This document shows, piece after piece, positions 1 to 5,541 of a DNA stretch of 6,151 bases (the first letter of the stretch is position 1; each line of letters opens with the position of its first letter). The DNA lies in NCBI GenBank assembly GCA_947442905.1, contig CANEWV010000111.1:1-6151 (forward strand). The letters run 5' to 3'. This DNA is from Chitinophagaceae bacterium (GTDB lineage Bacteria; Bacteroidota; Bacteroidia; Chitinophagales; Chitinophagaceae). A program made the translations under genes and the position numbers. The notes beneath the pieces are model-generated. The model made no database searches, had not been told where the DNA came from, and was given only the letters and a program-made list of their open reading frames with translations.

Positions 1-943
1 CCATAGAAACACCTTTCACAAGTTTTCCATCCACCGCTACAAGGCCCGCATCTAAACTTCCAAAATGATAACAATCGATGCTCGAAAAATATTGTTTTTC
101 TTTTACGAGCGTCTGATACAACCTAGACGCAGCGCCACCTCCCAGTATTTCAGTTAGTAAATCGGCTGCGTAATAACCAGGCGATAACCGGGCGTCCATA
201 TGCCATGTTTTTACAAAAGCATCGAGTGGCACATTTGCCTGCACTTCTAATTTTCTAGCTTCAGTTTGCGCAGGTTCTATAGGTAGTTGACGTTCATATT
301 TTGTACCCATATCGATAGGACCAAACCATTTTGCTGCCAAACGTTTTACCTGCTCTAGTTTTACATTTCCAGCCACTACTAAAATGGCATTAACAGGACG
401 GTAATGTTTGAAAAAGAAATTTTTAACGTCATCTATTTTTGCATTTTCTACATGCGAAAGTTCCTTACCAATCGTCATCCATCTATACGGATGCACTGTG
501 TAAGCGAGGGTGCGCATTTTATGCCACACGTCACCGTAGGGTTTATTGATATAGTGTTCTTTAAATTCTTCACACACCACTTTACGCTGCGTTGCTAAAC
601 TTTTTTCGCTAAATGCTAAGCTTAACATACGGTCACTCTCCAGCCAAAAAGCGGTTTCAATATTTTGAGCCGGCAACTGGCAATAGTAGTTGGTTAAATC
701 GTTGGTGGTATAGGCATTGTTTTCGCCACCCGCGCGTTGCAAAGGCTCGTCATAATCTTTAATGTTTACGCTGCCGCCAAACATGAGGTGCTCAAATAGA
801 TGCGCAAAGCCGGTTTGGGCCGGATCCTCGTCTCTTGCCCCCACATCATACATCACATTTACCACCGCCATGGGTGTTGAGGGGTCTTCGTGAACCAAAA
901 CCCTTAATCCGTTGTCTAATACAAAGCGATCGAATTGAATCAT
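1..943 (-). CDS. M16 family zinc metallopeptidase, N-terminal part (runs off the left edge)
   Basis: The reverse strand reads open from an ATG at 943-941 to the window edge, giving 314 complete residues with no stop. The protein starts MIQFDRFVLDNGLRVLVHED, a typical M16 N-terminal strand pair. The inverted zinc motif HLFEH lies at residues 48-52 (zinc ligands H48 and H52, catalytic base E51). A third acidic ligand is expected about 75 residues later, where VVCEEFKE (122-129) supplies E126 or E129. Residues 1-160 fit the peptidase domain. Residues about 165-314 fit the first M16 C-terminal-type domain, including a conserved-looking SRLYQTLVKEK at 273-283. Family members degrade or process peptides in a clamshell built from M16 repeats. 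There is no signal peptide, so a cytoplasmic location is suggested. Bacteroidota M16 proteins of this kind are often about 410 residues, so roughly 100 residues may be missing. The substrate is unknown. It is transcribed divergently from mqnC. Confidence 0.93.
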   Translation of the reverse strand, partial: MIQFDRFVLDNGLRVLVHEDPSTPMAVVNVMYDVGARDEDPAQTGFAHLFEHLMFGGSVNIKDYDEPLQRAGGENNAYTTNDLTNYYCQLPAQNIETAFWLESDRMLSLAFSEKSLATQRKVVCEEFKEHYINKPYGDVWHKMRTLAYTVHPYRWMTIGKELSHVENAKIDDVKNFFFKHYRPVNAILVVAGNVKLEQVKRLAAKWFGPIDMGTKYERQLPIEPAQTEARKLEVQANVPLDAFVKTWHMDARLSPGYYAADLLTEILGGGAASRLYQTLVKEKQYFSSIDCYHFGSLDAGLVAVDGKLVKGVSM

Positions 944-961
944 AATACTTAAAATAGACTG

Positions 962-969
962 CAAAAGTA
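962..969 (-). promoter_or_regulatory. Bacteroidota-type -7 promoter element for the M16 peptidase gene
   Basis: Read on the minus strand this is TACTTTTG, matching the Bacteroidota housekeeping -7 consensus TAnnTTTG. It lies 18 bases upstream of the M16 ATG, so the leader would be only about 12-14 nt, which is usual for this phylum. I see no convincing -33 TTTG at the expected distance. The call rests on one element plus position. Confidence 0.55.
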
Positions 970-1014
970 CATACAACGCTGTTAGCTATTTTTAAAACTT
1001 GAACTATTCGGTAG

Positions 1015-1022
1015 TACCTTTG
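1015..1022 (+). promoter_or_regulatory. Bacteroidota-type -7 promoter element for mqnC
   Basis: TACCTTTG matches the consensus TAnnTTTG and ends 25 bases before the mqnC ATG, predicting a leader of roughly 20 nt. A TTG at 999-1001 is only 13 bases upstream, too close for a standard -33 element, so that half is unsupported. The start region (AAATAAGCAAGC before the ATG) is A-rich without a Shine-Dalgarno sequence. Confidence 0.55.
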
Positions 1023-1047
1023 TTACCATTATTTAAAATAAGCAAGC

Positions 1048-2172
1048 ATGCAATTAGCAGATTTATACCAAAAGGCCCTCAATTTTGAGTTTTTAAGCAT
1101 CGAAGAAGGGATGTTTTTATTTGAACATGCCCCCCTCACCGAGCTCATGCACGTAGCAGATGAACTCCGCAAAATTCAGGTACCCCATGGTAAAGTAAGT
1201 TGGCAAATTGACCGTAATGTAAATACCACCAACGTATGTGTAGCCAATTGTAAATTTTGTAATTTTTACAGAATTCCAGGACACGCCGATGCGTATATCA
1301 CAGACATGCCTACCTACCGTAAAAAAATTGAAGAAACACTTGCTTATGGTGGTGATCAGTTATTATTACAAGGTGGACATCATCCAGGTTTAGGACTCGA
1401 TTTTTATACCAAAACATTTAGAGAAATCAAGCAGGAATATCCATCACTTAAGCTACACGCACTTGGACCCCCAGAAGTAGCGCATATTTGTAAGCTCGAA
1501 AAAATGAGTCATCACGATGTGCTAAAAGCCTTACAGGAAGCGGGTTTAGACTCACTGCCAGGTGCTGGTGCCGAAATATTAGTGGACCGTGTACGCCGTT
1601 TAATTTCTAAAGGAAAATGTGGTGCCGACGAATGGCTAGCCATTATGCATGAAGCGCACAAACTAAATATTACCACCAGTGCCACCATGATGTTTGGTCA
1701 TGTAGAAACACTAGAAGAAAGATTTATTCATCTAACACGCATCCGTGAAATTCAGAGTTTAAAACCTGAACATGCAAAAGGATTTTTAGCATTTATTCCA
1801 TGGACATTCCAAGACGTTGATACCTTACTTACACGTATTAGAGGGGTGCATAATTTAACCACCACCGACGAATATATTAGAATGATTGCCATTAGCCGTA
1901 TCATGCTTCCAAATGTCAAAAACATTCAAGCAAGCTGGCTTACCGTGGGTAAACAAACCGCCCAGGTATGCTTACATAGCGGCGCCAACGATTTTGGCTC
2001 TATCATGATTGAAGAAAATGTGGTTAGTGCAGCAGGTGCGCCCCACCGTTTTACCTATAAAACCATGCAAGACGCTATTAAAGAGGCTGGTTTTGAGCCT
2101 CAATTAAGAAATCAGCAGTACGAATGGCGCGAAATTCCGTCTGCCATTAAGGAGCAAGTGATTGATTATTAA
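1048..2172 (+). CDS. mqnC: Cyclic dehypoxanthinyl futalosine synthase (radical SAM, menaquinone synthesis)
   Basis: This 374-residue protein is full length for MqnC. The radical-SAM cluster motif CVANCKFC supplies C64, C68 and C71 (CX3CX2C spacing), which bind the 4Fe-4S cluster that cleaves S-adenosylmethionine. Other landmarks are QGGHHP at 108-113, LPGAGAEIL at 170-178, GANDFGS at 312-318 and EENVVSAAGA at 322-331. The last two, near the C-terminus, favour MqnC over its paralogue MqnE. The enzyme closes dehypoxanthine futalosine into its cyclic spiro form in the cytoplasm, a middle step of the futalosine route to menaquinone. No other mqn gene is in the window, so the pathway genes are scattered. 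The gene has its own likely promoter at 1015-1022. It ends 79 bp before the sigma gene, with no clear terminator hairpin between them, so some read-through is possible. Confidence 0.95.
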   Translation: MQLADLYQKALNFEFLSIEEGMFLFEHAPLTELMHVADELRKIQVPHGKVSWQIDRNVNTTNVCVANCKFCNFYRIPGHADAYITDMPTYRKKIEETLAYGGDQLLLQGGHHPGLGLDFYTKTFREIKQEYPSLKLHALGPPEVAHICKLEKMSHHDVLKALQEAGLDSLPGAGAEILVDRVRRLISKGKCGADEWLAIMHEAHKLNITTSATMMFGHVETLEERFIHLTRIREIQSLKPEHAKGFLAFIPWTFQDVDTLLTRIRGVHNLTTTDEYIRMIAISRIMLPNVKNIQASWLTVGKQTAQVCLHSGANDFGSIMIEENVVSAAGAPHRFTYKTMQDAIKEAGFEPQLRNQQYEWREIPSAIKEQVIDY

Positions 2173-2187
2173 TTTTTTGAGCTAGCC

Positions 2188-2216
2188 TGTAACTTTTTAT
2201 AGCCGGGATCGTTATA
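2188..2216 (+). promoter_or_regulatory. Probable ECF-sigma promoter driving the sigma / membrane protein / barrel operon
   Basis: TGTAAC (2188-2193) followed by T5, a 16-bp spacer and CGTTATA (2210-2216) have the shape of an ECF promoter: AAC in the -35 and CGT in the -10, with 16-17 bp between. It lies directly upstream of an ECF sigma gene, with a predicted start near 2222 and a leader of about 30 nt. The TAnnTTTG housekeeping pattern is absent here. Autoregulation by the downstream sigma factor is the natural inference. The other two TGTAAC hexamers I noticed in the window lack a partner CGT. Confidence 0.6.
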
Positions 2217-2251
2217 CCCACAGAAAAGACCAAAACAACTGTGTTTTTGCT

Positions 2252-2737
2252 ATGACGGAGAAAGACTACAACGAATCTGTGCTGCTTTATGCCGATAATG
2301 TATACCGCTTTATCGTAAAAAATCTTCGCCACACCGAAGACGCAGAGGACATTGTGCAATCTGCCTTCGAAAAGTTATGGATCCACAAAGACAATGTAGA
2401 GCCGTCAAAAGCTAAATCGTATTTGTTTACGGTGGCTTATCACTTATTAATAGACCATACTAGAAAAGCAAAACGCATCTCGTTACAAGAGAGTTTTGAA
2501 AACGATACGCAAACAGCCTATCAAGAAAACAAAGCTTTAAAAAAAGTATTGCACGACGCACTGGCTACCTTAAACGAAACGCAGCGCAGTTTAGTTTTAT
2601 TAAAAGATTACGAAGGATATAGTTACGAGGAAATTGGAGAAATCACAAAGCTTACCACAGATCAAGTACGTGTGTATTTGCACAGGGCCCGTTTAAAGCT
2701 TAGAAATTATTTAATTAGTCCGCAGCAAGTATTATAA
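2252..2737 (+). CDS. ECF-type RNA polymerase sigma factor (sigma-70 family)
   Basis: This 161-residue protein has the two-domain ECF plan and the usual ECF length. Region 2 spans about residues 10-75, with the core-polymerase-binding segment DAEDIVQSAFEKLW (30-43) and the -10 reading segment YLFTVAYHLLIDHTRK (57-72). A linker with an acidic, Gln-rich stretch (79-97) follows. Region 4 spans about 100-155, with TLNETQRSLVLLKDYEG (106-122), YSYEEIGEI (123-131) and the helix-turn-helix recognition helix TTDQVRVYLHRARLKLR (135-151). It directs RNA polymerase to a small regulon in response to an envelope signal. The stop is 5 bp from the next start, so it is co-transcribed with the membrane protein that probably restrains it. 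A likely autoregulatory promoter sits at 2188-2216. The regulon and inducing signal cannot be read from the sequence. Confidence 0.95.
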   Translation: MTEKDYNESVLLYADNVYRFIVKNLRHTEDAEDIVQSAFEKLWIHKDNVEPSKAKSYLFTVAYHLLIDHTRKAKRISLQESFENDTQTAYQENKALKKVLHDALATLNETQRSLVLLKDYEGYSYEEIGEITKLTTDQVRVYLHRARLKLRNYLISPQQVL

Positions 2738-2742
2738 AATAA

Positions 2743-3633
2743 ATGCAAAACATAAACCTACATAATTACCAAGATTTTTTACTTCGTTATATCGACGAAG
2801 AATTAGACCTGCGTGAAACAGAGGCCCTGCTTGCATTTGTAGCGGTTTATCCTGCTGTTGGCGAAGAACTGGAATCATTACAATCAACCAAACTAGACAT
2901 TGAATCAATCACTTATCCAAGCAAAGCCTTACTCTATAAAAATATTTTTCCGGTTACCTTAGAACCAACAACCATTGTATACCCTAACAAACAAAAATTA
3001 TTTAAAAAAGAAAAGGAAAAAGCGCCTGTAATTCTTTTAAGAATGTGGGCAGTAGGCGCTGCGGCAGTTTTTATTTTTATTGTGGCGCGCAATGGCATGT
3101 TTAATGGAGAGGCTGGTGTTATACTAACAAAAAATAGTAGCTCAAAAAATATTGCTCAAAAAAATAGTGTTGTAAAAGCAGAAACTTCAACAGCGAGCAA
3201 CGCAACAAAAAGTAATGCGGTCGTGACTTCTGAATCATTGGCGTCTACAAACATTGTATCAAAACAACAAAATATTACAACAATTCCTTTGCAGAGTGGC
3301 GGCTTTGGGGATGTAGCGTATCACACAATACAAAATGCTTCTACCGTTAAGGCCAGTGAAGCAGAACATACTATCCCAAGCTACAACGGTTCTATTATAG
3401 ATGTAAAGCCTACTGTTATTGCAGAACTAACAGTAGCTCCAATTGCACTTAACGAAGCAGCAGAAACACAAGAACCAAACGAAACCATTGAAACCATCGA
3501 TACAGAAGCCGCTAGCAGTAATAGATCTGTTATGGTTGGCGCTTTTGAAATCGATAAAGATAAATTTAGAGGCCTCTTTAGAAAAGCAAACGCGTTATTT
3601 AAAAACAAAGAAAACAACAAAAATGAAAAATAA
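2743..3633 (+). CDS. Single-pass membrane protein, probable zinc-free anti-sigma factor
   Basis: This 296-residue protein has an N-in topology: a Lys-rich stretch at 83-93, one transmembrane segment at about 98-115 and a long periplasmic tail. The cytoplasmic part, with YIDEELDLRETEALL (16-30) and then VYPAVGEELESLQ (35-47), follows the helix pattern of zinc-finger anti-sigma domains. The usual His and two Cys positions are instead about F32, Y36 and V39, and the protein has no cysteine. A short motif is repeated as TYPSKALLYKN (57-67) and VYPNKQKLFKK (79-89). Residues about 125-260 are Ser/Thr/Ala/Asn-rich and probably disordered. The C-terminus has VMVGAFEIDKDKF (263-275), then a basic, amphipathic-looking RGLFRKANALFKNK (276-289). 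Position right after an ECF sigma gene supports an anti-sigma role. Binding to that sigma is inferred, and the function of the tail is unknown. Confidence 0.75.
   Translation: MQNINLHNYQDFLLRYIDEELDLRETEALLAFVAVYPAVGEELESLQSTKLDIESITYPSKALLYKNIFPVTLEPTTIVYPNKQKLFKKEKEKAPVILLRMWAVGAAAVFIFIVARNGMFNGEAGVILTKNSSSKNIAQKNSVVKAETSTASNATKSNAVVTSESLASTNIVSKQQNITTIPLQSGGFGDVAYHTIQNASTVKASEAEHTIPSYNGSIIDVKPTVIAELTVAPIALNEAAETQEPNETIETIDTEAASSNRSVMVGAFEIDKDKFRGLFRKANALFKNKENNKNEK
3129..3164 (+). repeat. Cluster of three poly-A runs inside the membrane-protein gene
   Basis: Runs of A6 (3129-3134), A6 (3144-3149) and A7 (3158-3164) occur within 36 bp. The last two lie in an imperfect direct repeat, GCTCAAAAAATA and GCTCAAAAAAATA. 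They encode a Lys-Asn/Ser-rich stretch just outside the membrane. Such runs are possible slippage points, but low-complexity coding in an AT-rich gene explains them equally well. Confidence 0.4.
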
Positions 3634-4561
3634 AGTACTCACTGCACTATTTAGTATTGGAACATTATTTGCGGGTGCGCAATCAGATAGTAGTTATACA
3701 AAATCCGATAGTACGGTTGTAAAACAAGATACGGTAAAGGTTGGTAATTTTTATATTGTAAAAAAAGGTGGCGAAAATGTAAATGGTGGCGTACCTGTTG
3801 TCAATGACGCTACTGTTCAAATTGGCAATATCACCATTAACGCAAGCGGCCTCGAAAATAAGCCCGTAATTAAAATTGAAAGAAAAAAACCAGCACCTAA
3901 AAAGGTAAGTACCAACTGGTGGATTTTTGATCTTGGATTTGCAGGCAATAGGGATGAAACTAACTATGCTACTGCCGTTGGCAACGCTGGCTACCTCAGA
4001 ACTTTTAGTCCTGCTAATGGAGCACCTAATAAGCAAACTTTTAATTTAAATAACGGCAAAACAACCAATGTAAACCTTTGGTTTTTCATGCAAAAAGTAA
4101 GTATTGTTAAGCAGGCAGTATTTTTAAAATATGGGATGGGGATGGAGATGTACAATTTTAGATACGACTCTCGTGTTTCTTATAGAAAAGACAACTACCC
4201 TTATGTTTACAACGATTCGATTTCGTTTTCAAAAAATAAATTATTTGCTGGCTATTTAAGCGTGCCAGTTATGCTACATATTAATACCACACCTGGTAAC
4301 AAAAAAGGATTCAGTTTTAGTGCGGGCGTAAGCGCAGGTTATTTAGTAGGCAGTAGGGTTAAACAAAAAAGTGCAGAACGTGGCAAACAAAAATACAAAG
4401 GTGATTTTGACCTATCGCCATTTAGAACCGCAGTTATTGGTGAACTAGGTATTGGACCCGTTAAACTTTACGGCTCATACAGCTTAAATACTTTACATGA
4501 ATCGTATACCAGATTAGAGCAATATCCTTTTGCAGTAGGTATACGTTTTAGCAATTGGTAA
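3623..4561 (+). CDS. Outer-membrane beta-barrel protein, third gene of the sigma operon
   Basis: The start chosen is the ATG at 3623, giving 312 residues, because it opens directly with a signal peptide: MKNKVLTALFSIGTLFAGAQ with likely cleavage after A19. The frame is open further upstream to an ATG at 3443, but that would put 60 basic residues before the signal peptide. After a Ser/Asp-rich linker come two related strands, TVKVGNFYIV (37-46) and TVQIGNITIN (64-73), then a basic KKPAPKK segment. From about residue 97 (NWWIFDLGF) alternating aromatic and hydrophobic strands continue to the end. The C-terminus GIRFSNW ends in Trp, as expected for a Bam-inserted barrel. It resembles, from memory, PorT-like outer-membrane barrel proteins of Bacteroidota. 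The start overlaps the preceding gene by 11 bp, which suggests translational coupling. It may be the sensed partner or target of the sigma system; its actual function is unknown. Confidence 0.85.
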   Translation: MKNKVLTALFSIGTLFAGAQSDSSYTKSDSTVVKQDTVKVGNFYIVKKGGENVNGGVPVVNDATVQIGNITINASGLENKPVIKIERKKPAPKKVSTNWWIFDLGFAGNRDETNYATAVGNAGYLRTFSPANGAPNKQTFNLNNGKTTNVNLWFFMQKVSIVKQAVFLKYGMGMEMYNFRYDSRVSYRKDNYPYVYNDSISFSKNKLFAGYLSVPVMLHINTTPGNKKGFSFSAGVSAGYLVGSRVKQKSAERGKQKYKGDFDLSPFRTAVIGELGIGPVKLYGSYSLNTLHESYTRLEQYPFAVGIRFSNW

Positions 4562-4574
4562 TAGTAAAATACTA
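4562..4574. repeat. Small inverted repeat between convergent genes
   Basis: TAGTA, AAA, TACTA forms a perfect 5-bp inverted repeat in the 10-bp gap between the barrel gene stop and the hydrolase stop, and it includes the hydrolase TAG. The stem is AT-rich and too weak for a convincing intrinsic terminator. No other terminator is visible in this convergent junction. Confidence 0.25.
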
Positions 4575-5531
4575 CATCATTAAAAAGCGGCCCACTGTCA
4601 TATACCACTTACTCTTTTCATTTTTACAAAGGCTCTGATGTCCACTCTGTAAATATTTAATGAGTTCTTTTTGATGGCTTGCTAAATTTTTAAATATCTG
4701 ATGTGTTTCTGATTCAGTAACACGCGGATCTGTAACACCCCACTGCAACAGGACTGGACAATTAATAGCAGCAGCGTCCTTTTGTGGTTGGTAATTAAAA
4801 GCCCAAGCACCCAGTTCTACGCCTCCCCAAAAAGTAAGTAAAGTACTTAATGGCTCTGTGGGAAGCTGCATGGTACGCATGCGGCCCGCCACTGCATCTT
4901 GTAATGTTGCAAAAGGCATTTCTAAAATTACTTTAGAAGGTTTTAAACCAAATTCAGATACTGCTTTTGTAATGGTTGCCGCACCCATAGAAATTCCATA
5001 GAGTACAATATTTTTTTCCTTTGTTGCAAGCACATAATCATACACTGCTTTTACATCGCGCGCTTCATACATGCCAATAGAGGTTGTAGATCCTTCACTA
5101 TTGCCGTGCGCTCTAAAATCTGTTACAATAATATGATAACCCATTTCATGAAAAGCCGTAGCTTCTGTAATGATGCCACTTTTGCTACTTCCATGTCCAT
5201 GAAACATAAGTACCGTGCCACGTGGAATTTTTCCATTACTAGTATCAGCAGCTGCATACCAGCTTTCTAAATGTACACTATCCTGGGTTGTAATATTTAC
5301 GGTATCATGCGCTACCAAAAAAGAATCTACCACTTTACTTTTGGGATATTGTACACCAAAAAAGATAGCGCTTGCTTTTTCTGAAGCAGACATTTCTGAA
5401 GGCTTTTTTGGCTTTGGCGCATCTGCATAAAAATGGGTAAACTTATAGGCCTGAAAAGCGGCAATAATATTGATAAAAATAAATACAGCTAGTACGGTGT
5501 AGCCAATTCTTTTAGCCCATTTTTTTAACAT
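4572..5531 (-). CDS. Membrane-anchored alpha/beta hydrolase (serine hydrolase)
   Basis: With the start at 5531 this is a 319-residue protein beginning MLKKWAKRIG, followed by one hydrophobic segment (about 9-26) that looks like an uncleaved anchor placing the enzyme on the periplasmic side. The fold markers are all present: oxyanion-hole HGHGSSKSG (111-119), DFRAHGNSEG (138-147), nucleophile elbow GISMGA (179-184, S181), acid in GVTDPRV (265-271, D268) and histidine in SGHQSL (296-301, H298). The catalytic triad is therefore complete. Family members cleave esters, thioesters or amides; the substrate cannot be told. An ATG at 5561 would add ten residues ([10 protein letters not shown]) and overlap serS by 20 bp. 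The later ATG is preferred because it leaves a 10-bp gap and gives a conventional anchor. It is probably co-transcribed with serS. Confidence 0.88.
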   Translation of the reverse strand: MLKKWAKRIGYTVLAVFIFINIIAAFQAYKFTHFYADAPKPKKPSEMSASEKASAIFFGVQYPKSKVVDSFLVAHDTVNITTQDSVHLESWYAAADTSNGKIPRGTVLMFHGHGSSKSGIITEATAFHEMGYHIIVTDFRAHGNSEGSTTSIGMYEARDVKAVYDYVLATKEKNIVLYGISMGAATITKAVSEFGLKPSKVILEMPFATLQDAVAGRMRTMQLPTEPLSTLLTFWGGVELGAWAFNYQPQKDAAAINCPVLLQWGVTDPRVTESETHQIFKNLASHQKELIKYLQSGHQSLCKNEKSKWYMTVGRFLMM

Positions 5532-5541
5532 AGTGTGAAGT

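Noticed and set aside
404..598. Plus-strand open frame of 64 residues
   Set aside because: It lies antisense within the M16 peptidase, whose minus-strand frame has the HLFEH motif and continuous family-like sequence. The plus-strand translation has no recognisable domain.
2147..2359. Minus-strand open frame across the mqnC / sigma spacer
   Set aside because: It overlaps the ECF promoter and the sigma N-terminal coding region, and its translation shows no recognisable pattern.
3443..3622. Upstream in-frame extension of the barrel gene, including a possible +1 frameshift fusion with the membrane-protein gene
   Set aside because: The +1 frame is open back to 3443, but the ATG at 3623 begins a textbook signal peptide. 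The extension is the shadow of the membrane-protein coding sequence, and I found no classic slippery heptamer in the correct frame.
3381..4036. Two minus-strand open frames opposite the membrane-protein and barrel genes (3381-3620 and 3683-4036)
   Set aside because: They are antisense to well-supported genes; their hydrophobic or biased composition reflects the Ser/Thr/Ala-rich and repeat-rich plus-strand coding.
4562..4574. Bidirectional terminator between the convergent genes
   Set aside because: The inverted repeat has only five AT-rich pairs and no flanking U-tract, so it is listed only as a repeat.
4731..4736. TGTAAC hexamer as a second ECF -35 site
   Set aside because: No CGT-type -10 lies 16-17 bp downstream, and it is inside the hydrolase coding region in antisense orientation with no gene to drive.
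5122..5127. TGTAAC on the minus strand within the hydrolase gene
   Set aside because: No CGT -10 at the required distance and no downstream start; coincidence within coding sequence.
5215..5430. Plus-strand open frame of 71 residues
   Set aside because: Antisense to the alpha/beta hydrolase, which has a complete catalytic triad in the other strand.
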